From NCBI GenBank assembly GCA_004554485.1, contig SFLS01000002.1, forward strand, positions 1 through 64,000: a stretch of DNA of 64,000 nt, given 5' to 3'. This document shows, one piece after another, positions 48,072 to 57,633 of the stretch; within the stretch, counting starts at the first letter, position 1; each line of letters begins with the position of its first letter. The translations under genes were made by a program, and so were the position numbers. The stretch comes from Oscillospiraceae bacterium. GTDB taxonomy: Bacteria; Bacillota; Clostridia; Oscillospirales; Ruminococcaceae. Below the pieces are notes generated by a model. The model searched no databases. It saw only the letters and a list, made by a program, of their open reading frames with translations, and had not been told where the DNA came from.

Positions 48072-49847
48072 TTAGCGCTTCATCTTCGGGTCAAACGCAT
48101 CGCGCAGACCGTCGCCGACGAGGTTGAAGGCAAGAACCGTCAGCAGCAGCAGCACACCGGCGGGGATCCAGATGAACCAGTAGGTCGTCAGCACGTGGGT
48201 GTTATTGACGTCGTTGATGATGTTGCCCCAGGAAGCGAACGGGAACTTGACGCCAAGGCCAAGGAAACTGAGCGTTGCTTCGGTAATGATGACGGAGCCA
48301 AGGCCCATGGTGCAGTTAACGATCAGCTGCGGGATTACGTTGGGGATCAGGTGCTTGAAGATGCGGCTTCGGACACGGATGCCGCAGGCCTCGGTGGCGG
48401 TCATAAATTCCTGCTCGCGCAGCGAAAGGATCTGACCGCGGACCAGCCGCGCGATGCCCGCCCAGCCAAGGACGCCCAGAATCAGCATCAGGTAGATAAG
48501 TCGTTTTCCGGGGTCCACCCGTTGCTGGTCCATGGCCGCACCCAAAATCAGGATGATCGGCATGGAGGGGATGCAGTAGAAGATATCGACCAGACGCATG
48601 ATCAGGTCGTCGACCCAGCCCCCGAAGTAACCGGCAAGGCCGCCCAGAATAACGCCGAGCACCGTCTGAATGATGATGACAATAAAGCCGATCATCAGGG
48701 AGACACGCCCGCCGTACATCAGACGGGTCAGCATATCCATGCCGTACTTATCGGTGCCAAACCAGTGCTTGGCACTGGGGAAGGAATAGGAGTCGTACTG
48801 ACGGGAGGTCTGCTGCTTGCGGATGATCCAGTTGGCATGGTTCTGGCTGCGCTCGATGGTGTATTCGGCGGTCGCGCTGGCGGGCTGTTCCTCCTGCACC
48901 AGTCCGTCATCCATCACAGCGATGCCGCCGCTTTCCTCGTCCGGGTCGGTCCCGGCGGTCTCATCGCCGGGGACCGCGGATTCGTCGGCGTAGACAAACT
49001 TTGTCTCACCGGCGGCAATGGTATCAATCAGCTTTTCCTTAAAGTCGCGGGAGAGGAAGACGTCGGGCATAATCGCCTGCACAATATAGCGGCTGATGTA
49101 GGCCACCTCATCCGTGCCGTTGAGCACCGAGCCGTCCGCTTCGATGGTGTATTCCGTGCCTGCGGCGGTAAAGACAAGCGGGGCGGGCTCCTCAGCGGTG
49201 CCCTCCTGAACGCGGGCGGCGTAGGCCTTCAGCGCGGCATAGACAAAGTCAAAGTCGAGCTTCTGCCCGTCAAGGGAGGAGTTGACAATGTCCTTGTAGG
49301 CAATGCCCACCACCGTGTCGCCGGAGGAAATAGCGTAGAAATCCTCCCCTTCCTGCGTCATGGTGTAGTGGTTGCCCCCATAGCTGAAGCCGGTAAGCCC
49401 CTTCTGGATGGCAAGCATGGTCTGCGCCTGCACGGGGGAGCCGAACTTGGAGGGATCCTTTGCCATATAGCGGAATTCTGTATTTTCTGTCACGGCGGCA
49501 AATTCCTTATTGATCGACTCGTCGCGGTAGAAGAATTCGTCCTCGGCGTAGGGGGAGACAAGCCCGCCGACGAACGAAAAGAGGAACATAAAGATCAGGA
49601 TGCTCAAACCGACTACGGCCAGACGGTTGCGGAAAAAACGCTTGGCGACCAGCGCGCCGGGGGAAAGGACCTTGACGCGGCGGTCATCGTTCAGGGAATA
49701 GAACGGCTCGCCGCTGCCGGAGGACTGAGAATCCTTGTTGGCCGCTTCGGCTGTCTTGTCGGCCTTTCGCCGTGCAGAAGCGTCGGGAACGTTCTGCGCC
49801 CGCAGAGGGGGACGGCGGGTTTCCTTGTTATCGTCAAAAATGCTCAT
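48072..49847 (-). CDS. oppC: Oligopeptide ABC permease OppC with large extracytoplasmic insert
   Basis: 591 residues, about twice the usual OppC length. Residues 1-75 are a charged cytoplasmic tail. The first membrane helix lies at about 76-98 (VVGLSILIFMFLFSFVGGLV). An insert of about 270 residues follows (about 99-370), rich in Asp, Thr and Ser. The standard permease domain (about 380-590) has MLTRLMYGGRVSLMIGF, five helices and the ATPase-coupling EACGIRVRSRIFKHLIPN. The insert sits where OppC faces the binding protein. Confidence 0.9.
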   Translation of the reverse strand: MSIFDDNKETRRPPLRAQNVPDASARRKADKTAEAANKDSQSSGSGEPFYSLNDDRRVKVLSPGALVAKRFFRNRLAVVGLSILIFMFLFSFVGGLVSPYAEDEFFYRDESINKEFAAVTENTEFRYMAKDPSKFGSPVQAQTMLAIQKGLTGFSYGGNHYTMTQEGEDFYAISSGDTVVGIAYKDIVNSSLDGQKLDFDFVYAALKAYAARVQEGTAEEPAPLVFTAAGTEYTIEADGSVLNGTDEVAYISRYIVQAIMPDVFLSRDFKEKLIDTIAAGETKFVYADESAVPGDETAGTDPDEESGGIAVMDDGLVQEEQPASATAEYTIERSQNHANWIIRKQQTSRQYDSYSFPSAKHWFGTDKYGMDMLTRLMYGGRVSLMIGFIVIIIQTVLGVILGGLAGYFGGWVDDLIMRLVDIFYCIPSMPIILILGAAMDQQRVDPGKRLIYLMLILGVLGWAGIARLVRGQILSLREQEFMTATEACGIRVRSRIFKHLIPNVIPQLIVNCTMGLGSVIITEATLSFLGLGVKFPFASWGNIINDVNNTHVLTTYWFIWIPAGVLLLLTVLAFNLVGDGLRDAFDPKMKR

Positions 49848-49863
49848 GGTCCTTCCTCCTTTC

Positions 49864-50850
49864 TCAAGCGATGCGTACGCGCGGGTCGACCACGGCGTAC
49901 AGGATATCGGCGATCAGGTTGCCAAGCAGCGTCAGCACCGACAGAAACACAAGATAAAACATGGAAAACGGGATATCACCCGCGATCATCGCCTGGTAGG
50001 AGATGTAGCCGATACCGGGAATGGCAAAGAGCGTCTCGGTGATCAGCGCGCCGGAGAACAGTCCCGGCAGGCTGCCGCCGATGATGGTGACAAGCGGGAT
50101 CAGCGTATTGCGGAAGGCGTGGTGGTAAACAACCTTCCTTTCGGAAAGCCCCTTGGCACGCGCGGTGCGGATGTAGTCCGCATTGAGCACCTCAAGCATA
50201 TTGGTACGCGTGTAACGCATCAGGGAGCCGACGCTGATAACGACCAGTGTGACGACCGGCAAAACCAGATGGTGCGCTTTATCCAGGAACTGCCCCCATG
50301 CGCTGAGCTGGTTGTAGTTGCGCCCGACAAGGCCAAACAGGTCAAACCAGCCCAGCTTGACCGAGAATACAAGCTTGAGCAGGGAGGCAAAGAAGAAGGT
50401 CGGCAGCGAGATACCGGCAAGCGCCAGGATGGAAATCGTGTAGTCCGCCCTGCTGTATTGCTTGGTAGCGGCAATAATGCCGAGCGGGATGGCAATAAGC
50501 ACCTCAAGCAGAAACGCAATGCCGCCCATGGCAAACGACAGCCAGATACAGTCATTGAATTTTTCAAGAACGGGAACCGTATAGAACCAGCTGTCGCCAA
50601 ATTGGCCGCGCAAGGCGTTGCCTAACCATGCAAAGTAGCCGGGGATAATACTCTTATCCATGTTGTACATGGTGGTCAGCTGTGCCATCCATTCTTCAAA
50701 GCTCTTGGAGCCGGGCTGCATGGATTTCTGCCGCGCCATGTTTTCAATATAGGATGTGGGCAGGCACCGCATCAGCGCGTAGATCAGAAAACCCACAAAA
50801 AACAGGATCACAATCGAAATCAGGATTCGTTTCAGTATGTATTTTCGCAA
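49864..50850 (-). CDS. oppB: Oligopeptide ABC permease OppB
   Basis: 328 residues with six membrane helices. The opening KYILKRILISIVILFFVGFLIYALMRCLPTSY is typical of OppB, and the coupling loop is DYIRTARAKGLSERKVVYHHAFRNTLIPLV. It pairs with OppC to form the channel and lies 16 bp upstream of oppC. It is separated from oppA by a hairpin that could lower transcription of the membrane and ATPase genes. Confidence 0.93.
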   Translation of the reverse strand: MRKYILKRILISIVILFFVGFLIYALMRCLPTSYIENMARQKSMQPGSKSFEEWMAQLTTMYNMDKSIIPGYFAWLGNALRGQFGDSWFYTVPVLEKFNDCIWLSFAMGGIAFLLEVLIAIPLGIIAATKQYSRADYTISILALAGISLPTFFFASLLKLVFSVKLGWFDLFGLVGRNYNQLSAWGQFLDKAHHLVLPVVTLVVISVGSLMRYTRTNMLEVLNADYIRTARAKGLSERKVVYHHAFRNTLIPLVTIIGGSLPGLFSGALITETLFAIPGIGYISYQAMIAGDIPFSMFYLVFLSVLTLLGNLIADILYAVVDPRVRIA

Positions 50851-50958
50851 ATGGATTACCTCCGTTCTGATGTGTGCGTTCGTTTTCTATCTCTTGGGGC
50901 CCTGCTGCACACCAAGCAGCGTTCCGAAAGGGCGAAGCGCTCCTTGCTGTACAGTCGG

Positions 50959-50992
50959 GCAGCCCGACGGCCGCCAAAGACCGCCGGGCTGC
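50959..50992 (-). other. Hairpin between oppA and oppB
   Basis: GCAGCCCG (50959-50966) pairs with CGGGCTGC (50985-50992). On the minus strand no T run follows directly, so it fits mRNA processing or partial termination that gives more OppA than permease. Confidence 0.55.
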
Positions 50993-51034
50993 ATGATATC
51001 CTGTTGGGATGCCGTGTTCGAACCGAGCAAAAAC

Positions 51035-53338
51035 TTATTTCAGCTCGGTGTTCTCAATCTCGCTCATCCAGCCGTAGAAGGTGGTGATGTCAGGGGTGAC
51101 AGTTTCCATGTTCACGCGCTCGGTAGAGAAGATGATGGCATTCTGACGCTGGTAGACGGGGACCTCTACCGCCCAGTCAACAACGGTGTCAAGGCAGGCC
51201 TTGTACATGGTCTTGCGGTAGCTCTGGTCAAGGGACTCACGCGCCTGCATGATCATGGTATCAAGGTCAGCGTCCGCGATGCAGTACATATAGTTGGAAC
51301 CGCCCTGGTGGGGGCCGCCGTAGGGGTTGGTGCCAACGCCCTTGTCGCCGCTGAAGTTGGCAACGTCAGAGTAATAGATCTGGTACATATCCGGATCGAT
51401 CGTAGCACCCCAGGCAGCGCACCACATGTCCACCTGACGCGCGTCGAGGGAAGCCCACAGCTCGGAGCTGTTGGTCAGGTCGGTGACGATCAGCTTCATG
51501 CCAATGGTCTCAAGCGCCTTGGAAGCCTCGGAAACCATCATGAAGGAGGGGTGGTTACCGGTGCCGTCCGCGGGGATCTGCAGCTCATATTCCAGCTTCG
51601 CGCCCTCGGGAGCAGCGGTGAGCTTGCCGTCCGTGACGGTGTAGCCGGCAGCCTCAAAGAAGCCGAGAGCAGCATTGAGGGCAGCCTCATAGCGCTGCTC
51701 GGCGGTCATATCGGAGGTGTAAATGTCATTGCCGTCCTTATCGACGGAGAAAGCAACCTTATAGCCGTCGTCCGTAGCCTGCGGAGCAGCCCAGGAGGTG
51801 TTGGAGATGGGATAGTTGATGACCGCGGCACGCTCACCGTAGTAGGATTCCACCGCGACGTTGCGGTAAACGGAGAATACGGTGGCAAACGCCTTGCGCA
51901 GATCCTTGGAAGCTTCACTGCCGGGATCGCCGCCAACGTTGACGCGCGCGGAGCTCATGCCGAGGTAGCCGTAGCCGAGGTTGTCAACGGTATTGGTGGT
52001 AATGGTCTTACCGGTAGTGCCTTCACCGCCGTTCGCCTTAGTGATGGCGTCGACCGTGTCTTTGGAGAAGCTGGGGTCGGTGATATCGATGGTGCCGGTG
52101 ACAACGCCGTTAAGCTTGTCGTCATCGCTCATGCACTGCTGGAAGTTGATGTACTTGGTCTTCGGAGCGCCCTTGTAATAGGTCTCATTGGCCTCGAAGT
52201 AAACTACGCCGTCCTCATACTTGATGAACTTATAGGCGCCGGCGCCCACGGGCTGGGTGGTCTTGGCGCGAACGCTGCTCAGATCGCCCTTGGGGAAGCC
52301 GAAGCTGTTGTTGTCATAGTCATACAGGGCTTTGTCGCCGTAGTAGTGCATCGGGGCAATGGAAACGCCCAGCTGGTAGATGGCGGTTGCGTCAACCTTG
52401 TCAAGCGTGACGGTCATGCTGTAGTCGCCGGTCTTCTTGATGCCGGAGATGTTGGCAGCGGACTCGCCGGTCTGGACGCCTGCCTGATAATCGGCGCCGA
52501 GGGCGGCGATGGTCAGCATGTCAAGGGTGGAACCGGCGCTCTCAACGGAAACAGCCTCATCGACATCGCCGCCGAATTTATCAAGGATCGCCTGCCAGAA
52601 ATCTTCGACAGTTGCATCCTCAGCCAGCGTATAGCCCCAGTTGGCAGCGCAGGCAGCGACGGAATCGGTGGCGGCGTTGTAGCCGTTGCTCTTGCAGTAA
52701 TCAACGATCTCCTGCGCAAGGGCAGCGCCGGCCTGGTTGTTATAGTAATCCCAGAAAGCGTTGTACTGCTCTTCGGTGTAGAGGTCGGTGGCGGTGTAGC
52801 CATCCGGACCGGCGGCGTAAATTACGCTGCCGCGGCTGCTCATGCCGCTGCGATACTCGCTCATGCCCTGAATGGGAACGGCATACAGCGTGGAGTTGCC
52901 GTCATAGGTCGGGTCGCAAAGAACGTACATCGAGAAGATGACGTCGTCGATGGTGAGCTTTTCGCCGTCGGAGAAGGTGATATCCTCACGCAGCGTAAAG
53001 TTGTAGTCGACAGTGCCGTCGGCGTTCTCAACGATCTCGCAGTCGGCAGGCCCATAATAAGTATAGTCAGTACCGTTGTAGCTGACTGTTTCGCCCTCGA
53101 TACCGTTCATAATGATCGCGCCCTGACGGTCGTTGGAGAGCAGGCTGATCTGCGTCATCGCGTAGACATCCTGGTCATAGGCGGTCTCAGAGAAGAACGG
53201 GGAGAACTTTTCATTGAACGGGGCATAGCCTACGACCAATGGGGTGTTTTCCTTGCCCTGGTTGGTCTTATCGCCGCATCCGGCAAAAAGACCCAGGCAC
53301 ATGACCAGAGAAAGGATCAGTGCAAGTGTTCTTTTCAT
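51035..53338 (-). CDS. oppA: Oligopeptide-binding lipoprotein OppA
   Basis: 767 residues, long for OppA (usually 530-600). A lipoprotein signal ends at LFAGC (Cys about 21). The SBP_bac_5 fold is seen in the opening PLVVGYAPFNEKFSPFF, FTLREDITFSDGEKLTIDDVIFSMYVL, and the ending YQRQNAIIFSTERVNMETVTPDI. An extra region at about 175-280 (VDYCKSNGYNAATDSVAACAANWGYT) accounts for the length. It captures peptides for the Opp importer. As the first gene of the operon it is expected to be the most abundant product. Confidence 0.92.
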   Translation of the reverse strand: MKRTLALILSLVMCLGLFAGCGDKTNQGKENTPLVVGYAPFNEKFSPFFSETAYDQDVYAMTQISLLSNDRQGAIIMNGIEGETVSYNGTDYTYYGPADCEIVENADGTVDYNFTLREDITFSDGEKLTIDDVIFSMYVLCDPTYDGNSTLYAVPIQGMSEYRSGMSSRGSVIYAAGPDGYTATDLYTEEQYNAFWDYYNNQAGAALAQEIVDYCKSNGYNAATDSVAACAANWGYTLAEDATVEDFWQAILDKFGGDVDEAVSVESAGSTLDMLTIAALGADYQAGVQTGESAANISGIKKTGDYSMTVTLDKVDATAIYQLGVSIAPMHYYGDKALYDYDNNSFGFPKGDLSSVRAKTTQPVGAGAYKFIKYEDGVVYFEANETYYKGAPKTKYINFQQCMSDDDKLNGVVTGTIDITDPSFSKDTVDAITKANGGEGTTGKTITTNTVDNLGYGYLGMSSARVNVGGDPGSEASKDLRKAFATVFSVYRNVAVESYYGERAAVINYPISNTSWAAPQATDDGYKVAFSVDKDGNDIYTSDMTAEQRYEAALNAALGFFEAAGYTVTDGKLTAAPEGAKLEYELQIPADGTGNHPSFMMVSEASKALETIGMKLIVTDLTNSSELWASLDARQVDMWCAAWGATIDPDMYQIYYSDVANFSGDKGVGTNPYGGPHQGGSNYMYCIADADLDTMIMQARESLDQSYRKTMYKACLDTVVDWAVEVPVYQRQNAIIFSTERVNMETVTPDITTFYGWMSEIENTELK

Positions 53339-53412
53339 TCAAACTACTCCTTCTTTATTTATTTTGCTTCAACGGGATCGGATTGTCCCGTAGGGCACAA
53401 AAACAGTGCGCT

Positions 53413-53456
53413 CCGCGCGTATACGCGCGGACGAAAAGGGAGTACTCCCTTTTCGT
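53413..53456 (-). promoter_or_regulatory. Two adjoining perfect palindromes in the oppA leader
   Basis: CCGCGCGTA/TACGCGCGG (53413-53430) and ACGAAAAGGGAGT/ACTCCCTTTTCGT (53431-53456) are perfect loopless palindromes of 18 and 26 bp with no base between. On the minus strand a TTTTTG run follows the first one shortly downstream. They could be an attenuator or a double operator. Confidence 0.6.
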
Positions 53457-53576
53457 GGGGGGCCGGAGCTCCCAGGACATGATACAACCTATGAGCTTTT
53501 GATTGCTACAACATTACTAATATACCACAAAACACGACTGGTTGTACAGTAAAAAAATTTAACAAACACGGTTTCT

Positions 53577-54131
53577 TTAACAAACGCTGTCGTCAGACAG
53601 TTTCCCCCAGTTTGATGCGAGGAAAAAACGCCGGATTTCCCATGCGGCGAAAAACCCCACGGCCTTCAGCAGCAGATAGACCGCGCCCCATAGCAGGTGC
53701 CGTTCCTCTGCGGCCACGGCCAGAAAAACAATCTCGGCGGCGGCGCCGAGCGCGGCAAAGATTGCTGCTGCGGCAGCCCGCCGCGGCAGCACCGGAACCG
53801 AACGCTCGTAGCGGTATTCGCGCACGGCGCTCCAGTTGGCCCCCAGCCGCACGGCGGCCCACGCCACCAGGAGCGAGCAGGTCAGCTCGCCGAGGTAGGG
53901 CAGGATCACATAAAAGCAGTTGCTCATCCCCGGCGCCGGCAGGCAGCCGCCGGCGATCGAAACGGCCGTCAGCAGCGCCGTCAGCACCCAGAACTTTTTC
54001 TTTTTTGCCGTGTGCTGCGACTTGTCCTCCAGGGCATAAAGCTCACCCTCGTAGACATATTCGCCCGAAACATTCAGATGAAAGTCGTTGAGGTAGGAAT
54101 TTGCACCGCGCTTCCCTCGCTTTTTCGCCAT
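53577..54131 (-). CDS. Four-helix membrane protein coupled to pepF
   Basis: 184 residues. The ATG overlaps the pepF stop (TGATG), so the two are translationally coupled. A basic N-terminus (KKRGKRG) and a soluble part precede four hydrophobic helices (about 50-68, 72-92, 108-130 and 135-158). No family is recognised. An upstream GTG at 54134 is possible but less likely. Confidence 0.7.
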   Translation of the reverse strand: MAKKRGKRGANSYLNDFHLNVSGEYVYEGELYALEDKSQHTAKKKKFWVLTALLTAVSIAGGCLPAPGMSNCFYVILPYLGELTCSLLVAWAAVRLGANWSAVREYRYERSVPVLPRRAAAAAIFAALGAAAEIVFLAVAAEERHLLWGAVYLLLKAVGFFAAWEIRRFFLASNWGKLSDDSVC

Positions 54132-55834
54132 CACGCAATCCCCGTCAGATCAAAGTCTGCCAGAGCCTTTTCCGCTTCGGCACAAACGCCGCGCAGGCAC
54201 TCTTCGTCAAACGGGCTGCCAAGCCCCGCGTTTTTCAGCAGGTCAGTGAATGTGCGGCTGCCGCCCTGTCCGGTGTAGGCCATGTAATGCTTCCATGCGT
54301 TCGGAAGATCCCTGCGGATCATCGCCCAAAATTCAAGCGCCACGGTCTGCGCCAGGCAGTAGTCGATATAATAAAAGGGGCTGGAATAAATGTGATGTTG
54401 GCGCTGCCAGCCCTCGCCGTCGGCATAAAACGGGATCTCGCCGTCAAGCTTCATCCAGGGCATATAAACACCCAGCAGCTCCTTCCACACGGCATGGCGT
54501 TCGGCGGGGGTCATATCCGGCTTTTCATAGACGATGTGCTGGAAGTGGTCGACCATCGTGCCGTAGGGGATGAACGTCAGCGCGCCGGAAAGGTGGCTGT
54601 AACGGAACTTTGTCGCATCCGCGCCGAAGAAGCCCTCGGCCCACGGCTCCGCAAAAAACTCCATGCTCATGGAATGGACCTCGCAGGCTTCCATGCTGGG
54701 CCAGATATAATCGATAGGGATGCGCTTGCGGTTCGTCCAGGCTTCAAAGGCGTGGCCCGCCTCGTGCGTCACGACCTCTACGTCGTGCTGCGTTCCGTTA
54801 AAGTTGGCAAAGATGAACGGTACCTCATAGTCCATGATACTGGTGCAGTAGCCGCCGGCCTGCTTGCCCTCGGTGGAAAGCACGTCGAGCAGCTCGCAGT
54901 CGAGCATGGTCCGGAAAAACTCCTTCGTTTCGGGCGAAAGCTCGCCGTAGAATTTCATGCCATGGGCCAGGATCTCATCGCTGGTCCCCACGGGACGCGG
55001 GTTGCCGGAGCGGAATTCGAGCGCATTGTCGGCAAAGCTCATCGGGTACTGCTTGCCCAGACGCTTTGCCTGCTCGCGGTAGACCTTATCCGCCACGGGG
55101 ACGAGATACTTCACCACCGCCGCGCGGAATTTCTCCACGTCCGCCTTGGTGTAGCAGTTGCGGCCCATGCGGTAATAGCCCAGCGTGGTGTACCCCTCGT
55201 AGCCAAGCTTTTTGCCCATCCGGTCGCGCAGATGGACAAGCTCGTCGTACAAAGCGTCAAACGCCTGCTGGTGGTCCTTGTACCACCGGCCCTCGGCCTT
55301 CCAGGCAGCCAGACGGCGGGCGTCGTCCGCGTCGGTTTTGAACGGAGCCAGCTGGGAGAGGGTGTAGGTCTTGCCCTCAAAGGGGATCTGCGCCGAGGCC
55401 AGCAGCTTTTCATACTCCTGCGTCAGCTCGTTCTCCCGCTGCAGCTCGGGGATGATCTCGGGGGAAAAGGTCTTCAGCGCAATCTCGGCGTTGAGGAACA
55501 TCAGGTCTCCGTATTCCTTTTCAAAGTCCGCGCGGAAAGGCGAAGCGAGCATCGCCGCCGTCCACTGCTGGCTATACTCCTGCAGCTCAGGGCCAAAGCT
55601 GTTCCAGAATTTTTCCTCCCCGTCGTAGAACGCGTCGCGCGTATCGATGCTGTGGCGGATATGGGCGAGGTTCGCGGCGGTGTCCAGGTGCTTTTCAGTC
55701 TCCTGCTGCCGGAGGAACACGGCTTTTGCCTCCTCATAGGTTTTAGCGGCCTTCAGCTGTTCGGTCAGCGCGCGGAGCTGCTGCTTGGTTTTCTCTGTGT
55801 CAGGACGGGCATAGGGCATCTGTGAAAATTTCAT
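54131..55834 (-). CDS. pepF: Oligoendopeptidase F (M3 family)
   Basis: 567 residues. The zinc site HEAGH is at H357-E358-H361, inside VVTHEAGHAFEAW, and the third ligand Glu lies about 25 residues later in SMEACEVHSMSMEFF. The rest is the long helical M3 fold with no signal peptide, so it is a cytoplasmic peptidase. Its gene follows the Opp importer region on the same strand, which suits degradation of imported peptides. The start codon follows GGAGGTAGCTC. Confidence 0.93.
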   Translation of the reverse strand: MKFSQMPYARPDTEKTKQQLRALTEQLKAAKTYEEAKAVFLRQQETEKHLDTAANLAHIRHSIDTRDAFYDGEEKFWNSFGPELQEYSQQWTAAMLASPFRADFEKEYGDLMFLNAEIALKTFSPEIIPELQRENELTQEYEKLLASAQIPFEGKTYTLSQLAPFKTDADDARRLAAWKAEGRWYKDHQQAFDALYDELVHLRDRMGKKLGYEGYTTLGYYRMGRNCYTKADVEKFRAAVVKYLVPVADKVYREQAKRLGKQYPMSFADNALEFRSGNPRPVGTSDEILAHGMKFYGELSPETKEFFRTMLDCELLDVLSTEGKQAGGYCTSIMDYEVPFIFANFNGTQHDVEVVTHEAGHAFEAWTNRKRIPIDYIWPSMEACEVHSMSMEFFAEPWAEGFFGADATKFRYSHLSGALTFIPYGTMVDHFQHIVYEKPDMTPAERHAVWKELLGVYMPWMKLDGEIPFYADGEGWQRQHHIYSSPFYYIDYCLAQTVALEFWAMIRRDLPNAWKHYMAYTGQGGSRTFTDLLKNAGLGSPFDEECLRGVCAEAEKALADFDLTGIA

Positions 55835-56106
55835 GAGCTACCTCCGTGTTTTAAGAGAGTGTGGTGACGGGCCCCCATACAAAAAGCGGTTGCCGTGTGC
55901 GTCGGCAGAGGGCAAAGCCGCCTGGCAGCCCCGTCGGCAACCATGCTCGCAGCGGCCGCTGTAACAGGCAGAAAGCCCGTAAGTGCGCTGCGCGGCAAAC
56001 GGAAATCATTCATATTATACTGGATAAATCAAATTTACGCAACTCCCATTCCCCGCAGGGCGGGTAAAAGTCATTTCCCCGTTGCTCTCTGCCCGCCGCA
56101 AGCCGC

Positions 56107-56183
56107 CCCGCAGGGCGTTTCGGCTCCGCCGAAACCCGCGCTCGGGGAGCGCGGCGCCCGCCTGCGGCGGGCGGCCCTGCGGG
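56107..56183. repeat. Three-armed GC-rich intergenic element, copy 10 (near-identical to copy 9)
   Basis: Same outer stem and arms as at 45257-45333. The surrounding block 56091-56189 matches 45241-45339 except for one base (45252 A versus 56102 G). The gap 55835-56301 otherwise shows no gene. Confidence 0.95.
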
Positions 56184-56301
56184 CCCGGCTTGCGTCCTCA
56201 GCCCCTTTGCCCGCTGTGTTTGCATTTCTCCCCGCCCCGTGCTACAATTAAAAACCGTGATTCCCATGATCCCTATCGGAAAAAGCAAGGAGACTGATCG
56301 C

Positions 56302-57633
56302 TTGGAAAGAATGTTTACCCGCGCGGACCTGCGCCGGATGCTGGTGCCGCTGATGATCGAGCAGGCGCTGGCCATGACCATCGGCATGGCGGATACCGTC
56401 ATGGTCGCCTCCTGCAGCGAGGCCGCCGTCTCCGGCGTCTCGCTCATCGATTCGGTCAACGCGGTCTTTTTGTGGCTGTTCCCGGCGCTGGCGACCGGCG
56501 GCGGCGTGGTGCTGGCGCAGTACGTCGGCCGCGGCGAGGAGCAGAACGCCCGCCGTTCGGTGGGGCAGCTCACGCTGCTGCTGTTTGGCTTTTCGCTGGC
56601 TGTTTCGGTGCCGTTTTTGCTGTTTCGGGATGCCCTGCTGCGGCTGCTGTTCGGGCAGATCGAAGCGTCGGTGATGGCCTGCGCCCGCACCTATTTCACC
56701 GTCTCGATCTTCAGCTATCCCTTTCTGGCGCTTTACAATGTCGGCGCGGCGGTATTCCGCGCGCAGGGCAATTCCCGCCTTTCCATGACCGCCTCCACCG
56801 CCGCGAACGTCCTCAATCTTATCGGCAACGCCGTGCTGATCTACGGCTTCGGGCTGGAGGTGCTGGGCGCGGGGCTGGCTACCCTGGCCGCCCGGGTGCT
56901 GGGCGCCGCCATCATGATGATCCGGCTGCTGCGCCCCGAATGTCGGGTGGGGCTGCGCTCCCTCGGCGACCTGCGCCCCCAACGGGAGATGTTCGGCCGT
57001 ATCCTGCGCGTCGGCATTCCCAGCGGTCTGGAAAGCGCGGCGTTCAATATCGGCAAGCTGCTGGTGGCCAGCCTGGTCTCCACCCTTGCCACCTCCGCCA
57101 TCACCGCCAATGCCGTCATGAACACGCTGCAAAGCATCATTCTGATCCCCACCTCGGCCATCCACCTGGCGGCGGTGCCCATCGTAGGGCAGTGCCTGGG
57201 GGCCGGCCGCCCCCAGGATGCCCGCTACTACACCAAATGGCTGGTGGGGCTGGCGTACCTCTGTCTGCTGGTTACGGCGGGCGGCACGCTGCTGTTCTCC
57301 CACCCCATTCTCAGCTTGTTCCGCCTGACGCCGGAAACCGCCGCCGTTGCGCTGCGGCTGCTGCGGTTCTATTTCTGTATCGTCGTCACGCTGTACCCGC
57401 TGGCCTTTACCATCACCCCCTGTCTGCGGGCCGCCGGGGATGCCCGGTTCTGCCTCATCGGCGCCATGACCGGGATGTGGCTGGGCCGCATCCTGTGCAG
57501 CCATCTGTTTGTTTCCTTCGGCTGGGGCATCATGGGGGTGTGGCTGGCCATCGTCGCCGATTGGCTCATCCGCATCGCCTTTTACCTGCCGCGCTTTTGC
57601 TCCGGCGCCTGGCTGCAAAAGCGTGTGATATAG
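56302..57633 (+). CDS. MATE-family efflux transporter
   Basis: 443 residues from the TTG at 56302, which lies 9 bp after AAGGAG; ATG at 56311 or 56266 are alternatives. Twelve membrane helices. Family features are IEQALAMTIGMADTVMVASCSEAAVSGVSLIDSVNAVF at the start and IPSGLESAAFNIGKLLVASLVSTLATSAITANAVMNT in the second half. It is not closely similar to the MATE protein at 30745. The last 15 bases are part of a direct repeat that recurs 193 bp downstream. Confidence 0.92.
   Translation: MERMFTRADLRRMLVPLMIEQALAMTIGMADTVMVASCSEAAVSGVSLIDSVNAVFLWLFPALATGGGVVLAQYVGRGEEQNARRSVGQLTLLLFGFSLAVSVPFLLFRDALLRLLFGQIEASVMACARTYFTVSIFSYPFLALYNVGAAVFRAQGNSRLSMTASTAANVLNLIGNAVLIYGFGLEVLGAGLATLAARVLGAAIMMIRLLRPECRVGLRSLGDLRPQREMFGRILRVGIPSGLESAAFNIGKLLVASLVSTLATSAITANAVMNTLQSIILIPTSAIHLAAVPIVGQCLGAGRPQDARYYTKWLVGLAYLCLLVTAGGTLLFSHPILSLFRLTPETAAVALRLLRFYFCIVVTLYPLAFTITPCLRAAGDARFCLIGAMTGMWLGRILCSHLFVSFGWGIMGVWLAIVADWLIRIAFYLPRFCSGAWLQKRVI

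Noticed and set aside
53559..53583. Two TTTAACAAAC repeats as Rex sites upstream of oppA
   Set aside because: They are direct half-sites without matching left halves and one lies inside the neighbouring gene's end.
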